A stretch of 64,000 nt of DNA from Hyphomicrobiaceae bacterium (GTDB taxonomy: Bacteria > Pseudomonadota > Alphaproteobacteria > Rhizobiales > Hyphomicrobiaceae), in NCBI GenBank assembly GCA_020638055.1, contig JACKJH010000002.1, forward strand, positions 186,001-250,000, in the 5' to 3' direction. Below, piece after piece: positions 8,636-18,049 of the stretch. Under the pieces are notes generated by a model that did not search any database, was not told the origin of the DNA, and worked only from the letters and a program-made list of their open reading frames with translations. Made by a program: the position numbers and the translations under genes. The stretch's first letter is position 1. Each line of letters begins with the position of its first letter.

Positions 8636-11600
8636 CTACAGTTCAACGACCTCGCGCACGCCCGGCACCGTTGAAAGTGCGCCAGCCTGTTGCGGCGAGA
8701 CGTCGAATGACCCAGGAACCTTGAATTCCAGTTCGCGACCGCGCTCCGGCAACTCCATGACAAGCCGTATTTCGCCGCCCTTGCGCCCATTGTAAGCCCT
8801 GGGGATGAGGCGCTCCAGGATTTCCGCCTTCCAGCCCGGTTGGCGGGCGATGACATTGCTATCGAGAATAAGTTTCAAACCGCTTTGCACGCTTGCTGCC
8901 ACCTCGTCCAACGCCTCCAGTGAGTTGACGCGCAATTTCAGAGTGTCACCGTCACGCTCCGCTTCCACGCCGATCACAACCGGCGTTCCTGGTTTCAAAA
9001 GATCACCGCAGGCATTCAGCGTATCGGAAAAAATAACGGCTTCAAATTGCCCGCTCATATCAGAGAACATGGCAAAAGCGAACTTGTTGCCACGCTGCGA
9101 CTTTCGCTCACGTGCCGAAACCACGATTCCGGCAAGTCGGCCGGCATTGGAACCATGATCCGCGCCCGCTTCGAAGTCCGTGTAGCGCTTGATGCCGAGC
9201 TTGGCCAGTGCACCTGCATACTGGTCAAGCGGATGTCCGGAAAGATAAAAGCCAACAGCATCGAACTCAGCGGTCAGTCTCTCCATCGGCGTCCACGCAC
9301 GCGTCGGCTTCAGCTCCAATTGCGCCGTACCGCCAGCCCCTCCCCCACCGAACAGGTCGGATGTGCCAAGCGCAGCGTCGCTTTCGGTGCGATGTGCTGT
9401 CGCCATGATTGTATCGGCGTTGCCGGCGACGGCTGCGCGATTGGCTTCGACGGCATCGAACGCTCCTGCCTTTGCCAACGTCTCAATGGCCCGTTTGTTA
9501 AGCGCCTTGGAACTAATGCGCGTGGAAAAATCACCCAGTGTTTTGTAGGCGCCACCCTCCTCGCGCGCTGTTATGATCGTCTCAACCGCGGATTCGCCGA
9601 TGTTCTTCAAGGCGGCAAGCGAGTACCTGATCGCCCCGCGCGGCTCCTTTCCGTCCTCGGCCGTTGCATCACGCGCCGGCGGCTCGGGCAAAAACGAAAC
9701 TCCAGACTCGTTGATGCACGGTGGTTTCACCGCAATCCCACTACGGCTCGCCTCAGAGACGAACAAGGCAAGCTTGTCGGTATTGGACATATCGAGTGTC
9801 ATCGACGCGGCCAGGAATTCTTCGCGGAAATTCGCCTTCATGTAGGCGGTGTGATAGCTGACCAGCGCGTATGCGGCGGCGTGCGATTTGTTGAAACCAT
9901 AGCCGGCGAACTTGTTGACCAGTTCGAAGATGTAGGATGCATCCTGCTTTTTGACGTTGTTGGCAATGGCGCCTTCCACAAAGCGCGCTTGTTGACGCGC
10001 CATCTCGTCCTTGTCCTTCTTGCCCATTGCGCGCCTGAGCATGTCGGCCTGACCGAGCGTATACCCACCCATCACCTGCGCGATCTGGATGACCTGTTCC
10101 TGATAGATGATGACACCGTAGGTCTCTTCGAGAATGCCCTTCAGCATATCGTGGAGATAGTCGACCGGTTCCTCGCCATGCTTGCGATTGATGTAGGTCG
10201 GGATGTTGTCCATCGGGCCGGGACGATAGAGGGCCACCATGGCGATAATGTCTTCGAAACGGTCCGGGCGAAGTTTCTTTAGGCTTTCTCGCATGCCCGT
10301 CGATTCCAATTGGAAAACACCAACGGTGTCGGCACGCGCCAAAAGTTCGTAGCTCTTCTTGTCGTCGAGCGGCAAACTCGGCAAGTCAATGTCGATCCCG
10401 CGTCCGCGCTTGACGAACTCAACAGCCTTCTGCAGCACCGTCAACGTTTTCAGGCCAAGGAAGTCGAACTTCACTAGACCCGCGGCTTCCACCATCTTCC
10501 AGTTGAACTGCGTGACGGGTGTCGAAGATTTGGGATCCTTGTAGAGCGGCACCAATTCATCAAGTTGGCGGTCACCGATCACCATGCCGGCGGCGTGCGT
10601 TGACGCGTGACGGTAAAGACCTTCGAGCTTTTGGGCTATTTCAAGAAGCCGCGCGACGATGGGTTCAGCGTCCCGCTCCTCCTGCAGCTTTGGCTCGCCT
10701 TCAATCGCCTCAGGCAAAGTCACCGGGTTTGCCGGATTGTTCGGCACCAGCTTGCATAGCCTGTCAACCTGGCCATAGGGCATCTGCAGAACGCGGCCCA
10801 CGTCACGCAGCACCGCGCGCGCCTGCAGCTTGCCGTGCGTGATGATCTGCGCGACGCGGTCTTCACCATACTTGCGTTGGACGTAGCGGATCACTTCATC
10901 ACGCCGATCCTGGCAAAAGTCGATGTCGAAGTCCGGCATCGAAATACGTTCCGGATTGAGGAAGCGTTCAAACAGCAAACCGAACCGCAACGGATCGAGA
11001 TCGGTAATCGTCAACGACCACGCAACCAATGACCCTGCACCCGAACCGCGCCCCGGCCCAACGGGAATGCCGTTTGCTTTGGCCCACTTGATGAAGTCCG
11101 CAACGATCAGGAAGTAGCCTGGAAACTTCATGCGTGTGATAACGTCGACTTCGTAAGCCAACCGTTTTTCATAGTCTTCCCGCGTGAAGCCCGGCGCAAT
11201 TGGATGTAACTTGAGCCGTTCTGTCAGCCCTTCCTCTGCCTGCCGTTTCATTTCGGCGGCTTCCAGGCGAAACTGTTCGATCTCCGACACGCTGTCGTCG
11301 CCAGCCACAAAGCGCGGCAGGATAGGCTTGCGCCCCTTGGGCCGATAAGCGCAGCGAATGGCAATCTCTACGGTGTTTTCCAGCGCCTCAGGCAGATCGG
11401 CAAACAACACCGCCATCTCGTCGGCGCTCTTGAAGTAGTGCTCCGCCGTTACCCTGCGGCGGTTGTCTTCGACAACGTAACGCCCTTCCGCGATGCATAA
11501 GAGTGCATCGTGCGCTTCGTAGTCACCGGGAGTGGCAAAGTAGACTTCGTTTGTGGCCACCAGTGGCAATGCATAAGCATAGGCCATCTGGATAAGCTGC

Positions 11601-12244
11601 GGCTCGACATCGCGCTCACCAGGCGTGCCGTGACGTTGTAACTCGACGTACAACCGGTCTGCGTAAAGATCTCGCAAAGCCGCCAGGCGAGTTGCTGCAG
11701 CTTCACGTTGACCATTGCGCAACGCGCGATCAATCGGCCCATCAGGACCGCCGCTCAACGCAATGATGCCGGCGGCGTGCGCAACGAGAGTATCGAACCC
11801 GACATGCGGCGGCTTGCCCTCTACGGGACCGAGAAACGCACGGCTCGCAATTTTCATCAAGGAGGCATAGCCATCCTCGTTCATGGCAAGCAGTGTAACA
11901 AGTCCATCTGCGCGGGGATCGTGTACGTGGTTACCGCGTGGAGACGCATGCGGCATGACCGGATCGTCATTCGCGTCCGCGCCAAAATCCACCGCCACCG
12001 AAATTCCCGCAATCGGTTGAATGCCTGAGGCGGAAAGCTTTTCGGAAAATTCGAGCGCACCAAACATATTGTTGGTGTCGGTCAACGCCATTGCGGGATA
12101 GTCATATGCCGTCGCCAGTTTGGCCAGCTTGGCAATCGGCAGCGCCCCTTCAAGCAGCGAATAACTCGAATGAACCTTGAGCGGAATGTATCGCGGCAAG
12201 GCTGGGGCGGCGGTCTTCGTCGTTTGGCGAATCGGGTCGGTCAT
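8636..12244 (-). CDS. dnaE: DNA polymerase III alpha subunit
   Basis: 1202 aa, full length for a DnaE1-type replicative polymerase. Seen: an N-terminal PHP domain starting LKVHSSYSLLEG, the palm with the catalytic PDFDIDFCQDRR acidic motif, VGPGRGSGAGSLVAWSL, the fingers and tau-binding regions, a helix-hairpin-helix region around FAGYGFNKSHAAAYAL, and a C-terminal OB-fold (GIVVSARERKSQRGNKFAF). It is the main chromosomal replicase. The 337 bp before the start towards lolD are filled with palindromic modules. The C-terminus VREVVEL lies about 80 bp from the L,D-transpeptidase start. Confidence 0.97.
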   Translation of the reverse strand: MTDPIRQTTKTAAPALPRYIPLKVHSSYSLLEGALPIAKLAKLATAYDYPAMALTDTNNMFGALEFSEKLSASGIQPIAGISVAVDFGADANDDPVMPHASPRGNHVHDPRADGLVTLLAMNEDGYASLMKIASRAFLGPVEGKPPHVGFDTLVAHAAGIIALSGGPDGPIDRALRNGQREAAATRLAALRDLYADRLYVELQRHGTPGERDVEPQLIQMAYAYALPLVATNEVYFATPGDYEAHDALLCIAEGRYVVEDNRRRVTAEHYFKSADEMAVLFADLPEALENTVEIAIRCAYRPKGRKPILPRFVAGDDSVSEIEQFRLEAAEMKRQAEEGLTERLKLHPIAPGFTREDYEKRLAYEVDVITRMKFPGYFLIVADFIKWAKANGIPVGPGRGSGAGSLVAWSLTITDLDPLRFGLLFERFLNPERISMPDFDIDFCQDRRDEVIRYVQRKYGEDRVAQIITHGKLQARAVLRDVGRVLQMPYGQVDRLCKLVPNNPANPVTLPEAIEGEPKLQEERDAEPIVARLLEIAQKLEGLYRHASTHAAGMVIGDRQLDELVPLYKDPKSSTPVTQFNWKMVEAAGLVKFDFLGLKTLTVLQKAVEFVKRGRGIDIDLPSLPLDDKKSYELLARADTVGVFQLESTGMRESLKKLRPDRFEDIIAMVALYRPGPMDNIPTYINRKHGEEPVDYLHDMLKGILEETYGVIIYQEQVIQIAQVMGGYTLGQADMLRRAMGKKDKDEMARQQARFVEGAIANNVKKQDASYIFELVNKFAGYGFNKSHAAAYALVSYHTAYMKANFREEFLAASMTLDMSNTDKLALFVSEASRSGIAVKPPCINESGVSFLPEPPARDATAEDGKEPRGAIRYSLAALKNIGESAVETIITAREEGGAYKTLGDFSTRISSKALNKRAIETLAKAGAFDAVEANRAAVAGNADTIMATAHRTESDAALGTSDLFGGGGAGGTAQLELKPTRAWTPMERLTAEFDAVGFYLSGHPLDQYAGALAKLGIKRYTDFEAGADHGSNAGRLAGIVVSARERKSQRGNKFAFAMFSDMSGQFEAVIFSDTLNACGDLLKPGTPVVIGVEAERDGDTLKLRVNSLEALDEVAASVQSGLKLILDSNVIARQPGWKAEILERLIPRAYNGRKGGEIRLVMELPERGRELEFKVPGSFDVSPQQAGALSTVPGVREVVEL

Positions 12245-12325
12245 ATGCCAACGTTAGCGGGGCCAGCAGCGAGAAGCGACCCGCAGTTGCTCGCATGCCC
12301 GCCTTGCCCACAGCTCTGAGGCGCC

Positions 12326-12366
12326 AGCGCGATGACGGCCGTGCCCTCGTGAGAAAGGCGGGTTAG
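12326..12366. repeat. F-type terminal fragment
   Basis: Right part of the short F palindrome (GATGACGGCCGTGCCCTCGT, then GAGAAAGGCGGGTTAG). It ends in TTAG, which is also the start of the C element that follows. Confidence 0.75.
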
Positions 12367-12467
12367 ATCGCGTTCACTTTTCATGGAATCGCGAACGCGC
12401 TCTATTTTCTTTTATTTTGTGCATGTTCTTCACGCCGAACCGCGTACACTTCGGCTGAACATGCTAG
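12363..12467. repeat. C-type palindromic element, best-preserved copy
   Basis: 105 bp with the same plan as A but different sequence. The first palindrome is GATCGCGTTC/GAACGCG, followed by a TTTTCTTTTATTTTG spacer, then a second palindrome GCATGTTC...GAACATGC. It is bounded by TTAG and CTAG. A hybrid with an A element occurs at 46014. Confidence 0.8.
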
Positions 12468-12586
12468 CATCTTGTTTGGTCGCATTTTCTGCGACGAACC
12501 GGCGTCCACTTCGTCGGAAAATGCTTCTTGTTTGGTCGCATTTTCTGCGACGAACCGGCATCCACTTCCTCGGAAAATGCTCTAAC
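12464..12586. repeat. Two tandem A1 half-elements
   Basis: Two A1 palindromes in direct repeat, each with TTGTTTGGTCGCATTTTCTG and ending CGGAAAATGCT. The second differs in the GGCATCC/TTCCTCGG positions. The outer edge is CTAA, and its complement gives the TAG stop of lolD at 12582-12584. Confidence 0.88.
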
Positions 12587-13295
12587 CTGGTGCACGCGTC
12601 AGTTCTACAAGGTGGCCGTCAGAAAGCTGCAGCACGCGGTCCATGCGATAGGCCAACTCGATATTGTGGGTCGCAATCAGTGCAGCCACACCGGTGTGGC
12701 GAATTAGCGATACGAGGGCGTGAAAAACGTGCTCTGACGTCTTTGGATCGAGATTTCCGGTTGGTTCATCCGCCAGTAACAGACGTGGCGCATTGGCAAG
12801 TGCCCGGCAAATCGCGGTGCGCTGCTGCTCGCCACCTGAGAGTTCCGCCGGCCGGTGCTCGACACGTTCCGCCAGCCCCAATGACCCAAGCAGTTTGCGC
12901 GCCCGCTCTTCAGCCGCGCGGCGCGATCGTCCGGCAATCATTTGCGGGATGACGACATTCTCCAGCGCCGAAAATTCCGGCAGCAATTGGTGAAACTGAT
13001 AGACAAAACCAACTTCGCCACGCCGCACTGCCGTGCGTTGACTGTCGTCCATCTTTGCGCAGTCATGTCCGTTGACAATTACATGGCCTGCATCGGGTTG
13101 CTCAAGCAAACCGGCAACGTGCAGGATGGTCGACTTGCCTGCGCCTGATGGACCAACGAGCGCTACCGCCTCGCCCGGCATCAACCGCGTCGAAGCACCG
13201 TCAAGCACATTGATTTCACGCGGGCCCTGCCGGAACGTTCTGCGAAGATCGACCAGTTCGAGCGCAGGCACTGCGGATGCATATCGCGTATCCAA
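12582..13295 (-). CDS. lolD: Lipoprotein-releasing ABC transporter ATP-binding protein
   Basis: A 237-aa ABC ATPase. Seen: Walker A GPSGAGKSTIL, signature LSGGEQQRTAICRA, and Walker B LLLADEPTGNLD followed by the switch His region ALIATHN. With the LolC/E membrane protein it extracts outer-membrane lipoproteins from the inner membrane and hands them to LolA. It is 9 bp downstream of lolC and clearly in one transcript. The stop codon TAG is part of the boundary of an A1 repeat. Confidence 0.93.
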   Translation of the reverse strand: MDTRYASAVPALELVDLRRTFRQGPREINVLDGASTRLMPGEAVALVGPSGAGKSTILHVAGLLEQPDAGHVIVNGHDCAKMDDSQRTAVRRGEVGFVYQFHQLLPEFSALENVVIPQMIAGRSRRAAEERARKLLGSLGLAERVEHRPAELSGGEQQRTAICRALANAPRLLLADEPTGNLDPKTSEHVFHALVSLIRHTGVAALIATHNIELAYRMDRVLQLSDGHLVELTRAPG

Positions 13296-13304
13296 GGAGA
13301 CACC

Positions 13305-14606
13305 TCACTCGTAGCGCAGGGCTTCGACCGGATCGAGCCTGGAGGCCCGCCACGACGGATAAAGCGTCGCCAACACGGAAATCACCATCGCCATTAGAAC
13401 GATGGCGCCGGTCTCGTGCGGATTGATGTCGGCAGGCAGTTTGTTGAGATAGTAGACTTGGGGATCGAATATCTGCGTGTTGGTCACCCACGCCACAAAC
13501 TGCCGGATCGGCTCCAGGTTCCAGCAGAAGACGACGCCAAGGACGAAACCTGCCAGCGTTCCCACAATGCCAATTGACGCTCCGGTAATAAGAAAAACGC
13601 GCATGATCGCGCCCTTCGTAGCTCCCATCGTCCGTAAGATAGCGATGTCCCGGCCCTTGTCCTTAACCAACATCATCAAGCCGGAGATGATGTTCAACGC
13701 CGCCACCAGCACAATGAGCGACAGGATGATGAACATCACATTGCGCTCGACCTCCAGAACGGTGAAGAACGTCTCATTGCGTTGGCGCCAGTCGCTCACC
13801 TGAATGGTTGGTCCAGCCGCACGGCGTATCTCTTCGGCAAACCGGTCGACTGCTTCGGGATCATCAACGATGATTTCCAGAACATCGACCTGCTGCCCTT
13901 TGGAGAAATAGCGCTGCGCCTCTTCCAATGGCATGAACACCATCATGCGGTCGTATTCCGACATGCCCAGTTCAAACACCGCTCCGATCTTGTAAGGTCG
14001 CGAACGCGGCGCCGTGCCAAACGGGGTCGTTGCCCCACGTGGCGAGACAAGGGTGATGGTATCGCCCGCCGTAACCCGCAGTTCGTTGGCCAGGCGCTGA
14101 CCGATGGCAATGCTGCGTTGACCGTCAAATCCCTTAAGCGTTCCCGCCTGCACATTGTTCCAAACCAGCGGAAGCTTCTGCAACGACGCCTCACTGATGC
14201 CACGGACCAGCCCGCCCGTCGCCTGCACCGCCGACGACACCATCACCTGCCCCTCGATCAAGGGAATGGCGGCCTTGACGCCCATCACGGCTTCGATGCG
14301 CTTGGCAATGTCGGCGTAATCACTGAACGGCTCGCCAATCTTGTGCGCGATAACGTGCCCGTTGAGCCCGAGGATCTTGGCAAACAAATCCTTGCGGAAC
14401 CCGTTCATGACCGCCATGACGATGATCAGCGTGGCAACGCCCAGCATGATGCCGATGAAGGAAAAGCCGGCGATGACCGAAATGAAGCCTTCTTTCCTGC
14501 GCGCACGCAGATAGCGCCCGGCAAGCATCCATTCGAAAGCCGAGAATGGTTTGGCGCGCGTGCGCTGTTTTCCCGGGGCAGCCGCGCCAGACGTGACATC
14601 CGTCAT
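13305..14606 (-). CDS. lolC: Lipoprotein-releasing ABC transporter permease LolC/LolE family
   Basis: 433 aa with four transmembrane segments: one near residue 45 (GFSFIGIMLGVATLIIVMAV) and three in the C-terminal FtsX-like domain, with a large periplasmic domain between. A single permease of this type serves both LolC and LolE roles in alphaproteobacteria (LolF-like). It ends DPVEALRYE, typical of the family. It sits directly upstream of lolD and downstream of a small unknown gene and proS. Confidence 0.92.
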   Translation of the reverse strand: MTDVTSGAAAPGKQRTRAKPFSAFEWMLAGRYLRARRKEGFISVIAGFSFIGIMLGVATLIIVMAVMNGFRKDLFAKILGLNGHVIAHKIGEPFSDYADIAKRIEAVMGVKAAIPLIEGQVMVSSAVQATGGLVRGISEASLQKLPLVWNNVQAGTLKGFDGQRSIAIGQRLANELRVTAGDTITLVSPRGATTPFGTAPRSRPYKIGAVFELGMSEYDRMMVFMPLEEAQRYFSKGQQVDVLEIIVDDPEAVDRFAEEIRRAAGPTIQVSDWRQRNETFFTVLEVERNVMFIILSLIVLVAALNIISGLMMLVKDKGRDIAILRTMGATKGAIMRVFLITGASIGIVGTLAGFVLGVVFCWNLEPIRQFVAWVTNTQIFDPQVYYLNKLPADINPHETGAIVLMAMVISVLATLYPSWRASRLDPVEALRYE

Positions 14607-14678
14607 TCAATTTGCTCCTGCCGGGCTCATCCCGTCGACTTCCACACCTTGTGACCGCAATTAAGGGCAGCACCGAGG

Positions 14679-15044
14679 CTAGAAATTGCGAAACTCACCC
14701 CCCGGTTCGCCATCGGGAAAAGCAGCCGGGTCAAAGCCCGCCGCCTCAACGCCACCAACAATGATGGGTACGAGCAACTCCCGCTCGTCAGTCTCCAAAA
14801 GCATACCGTCGCATGCTTCGTTGATCCCATCCAAATCGCCATAGGTGGTACGCAGCAAATCATTGAGTGCCGCTTCATCCCCACGCCCCGCAATTCCAGC
14901 AAGCCCATCATAAAGCCGGTCCAATACAGCCAGAACGTCATCGCGGTTCGCGTTAGTATGCTGCAACCCACTCTCTTCGCACAGTTTCCAATGCTCAACG
15001 ACTTGTGAACGGGTCTGCTCGCGAATTTCACTCAAAGTGGCCAC
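14679..15044 (-). CDS. Small acidic protein of unknown function
   Basis: 121 aa, strongly acidic, mostly helical in appearance, with no membrane segment or signal peptide. No family recognised. It lies between proS and lolC on the same strand with room for a ribosome binding site, and the codon choice matches its neighbours, so I think it is expressed. The 113-bp gap to proS holds an A element. Confidence 0.6.
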   Translation of the reverse strand: MATLSEIREQTRSQVVEHWKLCEESGLQHTNANRDDVLAVLDRLYDGLAGIAGRGDEAALNDLLRTTYGDLDGINEACDGMLLETDERELLVPIIVGGVEAAGFDPAAFPDGEPGGEFRNF

Positions 15045-15060
15045 ACTACCCCCAAGATTA

Positions 15061-15161
15061 CTGAAGCATTTTCCGACGAAGTGGACACCGGTTCGTCGAA
15101 GAAAATGCGCCCAAACAAGAAGCTAGAGCGCCGATCCGATTCCATCGGGTCGTCGCTCTAG
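15061..15161. repeat. Palindromic mosaic element, A type, 3' of proS
   Basis: A1 plus A2 in the order A1-CTAG-A2. The left edge is degenerate (CTGA) and the right edge is CTAG at 15158-15161, which supplies the TAG stop of proS. The A2 arm is altered at its end (GTCGTCGCTCTAG). Confidence 0.88.
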
Positions 15162-16696
15162 TACGCCCGTGCAATCAAAACGAATTGCTTTGCGCTTTCG
15201 CCGGTAAATACACAGGTCTGACCATCAATCGCCGGTTGATCCAAAGGTGCGTTGCGGATCGTCAGCTTCAAGGCCTTGAGCCGATCATCGATGGCATCCA
15301 ATGCCGCACCCTCCGGTTTGGACCAGGCAACACGAACCCACCCTTTGAAAGCCGTTGCCGCATCGTCGTCAGCTTGCGCCGCACCAAAATAGCCGGCAAG
15401 TGCATCGAACGTTTCAATGCCGGAGATAATATTTCCATCGAGCCGCGCCTTGGCCTGGGCAAACAGCGTTGCCTGGATGTCGTCAAGAAGTGCTGCCGCA
15501 CCTGCAACGAACTCGCCCTTCGCCATGGTGGTGGAGACCACCTTGTCCCCATCGCGCAGACGGTCACGGCGCATATATGTGACATTGCCCGAAGCAACAT
15601 CACGACCGCCAACCTCGACGATGACCGGAGCACCGCGCCTTACCCAGTTCCAGCGCTTTTCAGCCGACTTCAATTGTTTCAAATCCACCAGCGTTCTGAT
15701 GCCCTTGGCCTTGAGCTCTTTTTCAAGGTCGGTACAAAAGGCCACCAACGCATCATCCTCGGGCTTGTCACGCAGCATCGGCACGATGACGATCTGGCGT
15801 GGCGCAATCTTTGGCGGCACGCGCAAGCCATCATCGTCGCCGTGAGTCATGATGACGCCGCCGATCAAACGCGTCGAGACGCCCCAACTCGTCGTATGGC
15901 AATAGGTCAGTTGCCCCTCAGCACTCTGGTACTGGATGTTTTGCGCCTCGGCGAAATGCGTGCCCAGATAATGCGACGTACCTGCCTGAAGCGCTTTGCC
16001 GTCCTGCATCATAGCTTCGATGGAATAGGTGTTGTCGGCACCGGGAAAGCGTTCATTGGCAGGTTTCTCGCCGGTGACGACCGGCATCGCCAGAACATTT
16101 TCAGCAAACTCTCGGTAGACTTCCAGCATGCGCAAGGTCTCATCCATCGCGTCGTCGCGATCGGCATGGGCCGTGTGCCCCTCCTGCCAGAGAAACTCAG
16201 CGGTGCGCAGAAAAAGCCTGGTGCGCATTTCCCACCGCACCACGTTGGCCCACTGGTTGATGAGCAGCGGCAGATCGCGGTAGCTCTTCACCCAGCGCTG
16301 GAACGCATCACCGATGATGGTTTCTGACGTCGGGCGAACGATCAGAGGCTCTTCCAGCTTGGCATCGGGATCGAGCACCAACTTGCCATCTTCGTTTTTC
16401 AAGCGGTGATGGGTGACGACCGCCATCTCCTTGGCGAAGCCTTCGACGTGCTCGGCCTCCTTGGCAATGAAGCTCATGGGAATGAAAAGAGGAAAATAGC
16501 AGTTGTCGTGCCCGGTATCCTTGATGCGACTGTCCAGTTCAGCCTGCACCCGTTCCCAGATTCCCCAGCCCCAGGGCTTGATAATCATGCAGCCCCGGAC
16601 AGGACTGGTCTCAGCCATATCACCGTCACGGACGACCGCCTGGTACCACTCAGGAAAGTTTTCCTCCCGAGTGACAGAAAGCGCTCGCTTGCTCAT
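15158..16696 (-). CDS. proS: Prolyl-tRNA synthetase, archaeal/eukaryal type
   Basis: 512 aa from the ATG at 16696 (MSKRALSVTREE), which has a purine-rich GGGAGG upstream. The longer open frame to 16864 is read-through of a repeat. Seen: class II motifs (RPTSETIIGDAFQRWVKSYR, WEMRTRLFLRTAEFLWQEGH), an anticodon-binding region and a C-terminal domain ending in Tyr (IARAY). This architecture, without the insertion domain of the common bacterial ProRS and with a terminal Tyr, fits the archaeal/eukaryal-type enzyme. It charges tRNA-Pro. The TAG after the terminal Tyr lies in the edge of an A element. Confidence 0.93.
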   Translation of the reverse strand: MSKRALSVTREENFPEWYQAVVRDGDMAETSPVRGCMIIKPWGWGIWERVQAELDSRIKDTGHDNCYFPLFIPMSFIAKEAEHVEGFAKEMAVVTHHRLKNEDGKLVLDPDAKLEEPLIVRPTSETIIGDAFQRWVKSYRDLPLLINQWANVVRWEMRTRLFLRTAEFLWQEGHTAHADRDDAMDETLRMLEVYREFAENVLAMPVVTGEKPANERFPGADNTYSIEAMMQDGKALQAGTSHYLGTHFAEAQNIQYQSAEGQLTYCHTTSWGVSTRLIGGVIMTHGDDDGLRVPPKIAPRQIVIVPMLRDKPEDDALVAFCTDLEKELKAKGIRTLVDLKQLKSAEKRWNWVRRGAPVIVEVGGRDVASGNVTYMRRDRLRDGDKVVSTTMAKGEFVAGAAALLDDIQATLFAQAKARLDGNIISGIETFDALAGYFGAAQADDDAATAFKGWVRVAWSKPEGAALDAIDDRLKALKLTIRNAPLDQPAIDGQTCVFTGESAKQFVLIARAY

Positions 16697-16740
16697 CGAC
16701 CAACCTCCCGCGACGACACCAATGTGCCAGTCGAAACCCT

Positions 16741-16845
16741 CTAGAGCATTTTCCGACGAAGTGGATGCCGGTTCGTCGCAGAAAATGCGATCAAACAAGA
16801 AGCTAGAGTGCCGAACCGATTCCATCGGATCAAAATGCGCTCTAG
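16741..16845. repeat. Palindromic mosaic element, A type, upstream of proS
   Basis: Complete A1-CTAG-A2 unit with CTAG at 16741 and 16842-16845. It is 45 bp upstream of the proS start codon, so the proS 5' untranslated region or promoter either contains it or lies between it and the gene. A elements therefore flank both ends of proS. Confidence 0.9.
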
Positions 16846-17493
16846 AAGTCGCACGGCCATTCAATCGCGCATCCTCTTCACACGCAATTCAATGTCCGCG
16901 ATCGAAAACGTCGAAAGACGCAGCCATGCGCCAGGCAACTGCCGCATCACGCTGGACCCATCCCGCGCTCTTAACGAAGAACGACAAGCGCGGCAATGGC
17001 ACACGCACCTAAGAACGGTGAACATCGCCCATCTTGTTGCCAGCACCCTACATCAGACAGCCTGCTTAATCGCATTGCTGTCAAATTACGTTGCTGAGGA
17101 AGGTTATGGCGATTAGACGCAAAACAGAACAAAACATGCACACCCGCATTGAAAACAACAATCAATGCGACCTCAAATCGCGGCTTGCTGGAATTTAGAA
17201 TGAGCAAGAAGAGTCGCGGCGTTATCGGAAAACCGTGCCGTCGGGAAGACAGCACCACCAATCCGACTGCACCTTGATGAGCGCGGATAGGCATTTACTT
17301 CAACTGCAAGCATCACAGACAATATTGCGAGATTAACTCTTCCAATTGATTGGTATCAGAGCGCGACATCCGTTCAGTCTGCTCAAGCAGCAAAAATGTT
17401 GCAATTTGCGTAAAATTAGCTGCTTGGATGCGTGACTTTTTGTTCCAGTTTCGTTATTTTACGCGCGCCTTGAGCAACAAAAAAGGTCGAACC
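16846..17493. other. Long intergenic region upstream of proS
   Basis: About 650 bp with no recognisable gene on either strand. Short frames such as 16971-17294 (minus) and 16808-17116 (plus) have no family features. Base composition is locally more AT-rich than the coding neighbours, consistent with promoter DNA. Confidence 0.4.
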
Positions 17494-17556
17494 ATGTACG
17501 GAATGGACATCGGCCCAAGTCTGGGGAGTTTAGCTGCGCCTGAGCATTCAGGTTAG
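17494..17556 (+). CDS. Possible 20-codon peptide upstream of a terminator
   Basis: A frame of 20 codons (MYGMDIGPSLGSLAAPEHSG) begins after AAAAAAGGTCGAACC, a fair ribosome binding site. It ends about 70 bp before a strong hairpin terminator on the same strand. It could be a leader peptide or small protein, or the stretch could be a non-coding small RNA. No relatives recognised. Confidence 0.25.
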   Translation: MYGMDIGPSLGSLAAPEHSG

Positions 17557-17624
17557 CAGATGCGTCAACGGGTCAAGTGCTGTGGTCGCCAATGGCCTAT
17601 GCGTTGACCTGGATCGCAACCACA

Positions 17625-17670
17625 AACGAAAAGAGCAGGGCAACCCGCTGCCCTGCTCTTTTCGTTTTGG
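17625..17670 (+). terminator. Bidirectional Rho-independent terminator
   Basis: A perfect 18-bp stem (arms AACGAAAAGAGCAGGGCA and its complement) with a six-base loop at 17625-17666, ending in TTTTCGTTTT on the plus strand. On the minus strand it would end transcription from the DUF1467 gene, 38 bp past its stop. On the plus strand it would end whatever starts around 17.4 kb. Confidence 0.85.
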
Positions 17671-17703
17671 CCTCATCATTCAAAGATGGCCTACCCGGAT
17701 CAG

Positions 17704-17988
17704 CTATTTCGGATAATCGAGTTCTTTGACCGGCAATTGCAGGGGGAACGTGTCAGGCTTTAGCCACCCTTCGATGACGCCGACGTATAACGCCAAAAAG
17801 ATGCACGTCGCCAGGGCCGTGTTTATGAGAAAAATGCGCCAGATGCGGAACTGCGCGGGCGCACTCTCAGGCGTACCAGGCACCACCTCGCCTTCTTCGG
17901 CCTGGGACCGCGCTGCAAACGGTAGCACTGCAAAAAGCGACAACCACCAGATGATAAAATAGATCGCGATGCCGTAGGCTAGGCCCAT
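17704..17988 (-). CDS. DUF1467 family small membrane protein
   Basis: 94 aa with two transmembrane segments, about residues 3-25 (IAIYFIIWWLSLFAVLPF) and 48-70 (IFLINTALATCIFLALYVGV). The family is common in alphaproteobacteria next to mce/proS/rnj, exactly as here, and its function is unknown. It begins 61 bp after the mce stop and ends before a terminator. Confidence 0.85.
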   Translation of the reverse strand: MGLAYGIAIYFIIWWLSLFAVLPFAARSQAEEGEVVPGTPESAPAQFRIWRIFLINTALATCIFLALYVGVIEGWLKPDTFPLQLPVKELDYPK

Positions 17989-18049
17989 TGTCCAGCTTGC
18001 CTCTCCACTTCAAATTGCGCCGCCACGAGCTGCCGGTCCGAGCCGGACG

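Noticed and set aside
9047..10282. A 411-codon plus-strand frame opposite dnaE
   Set aside because: Shadow of dnaE; the protein has no recognisable domain.
16697..16864. A 56-residue N-terminal extension of ProRS
   Set aside because: It is a translation of the A element at 16741-16845; the ATG at 16696 has a ribosome binding site and begins the conserved sequence.
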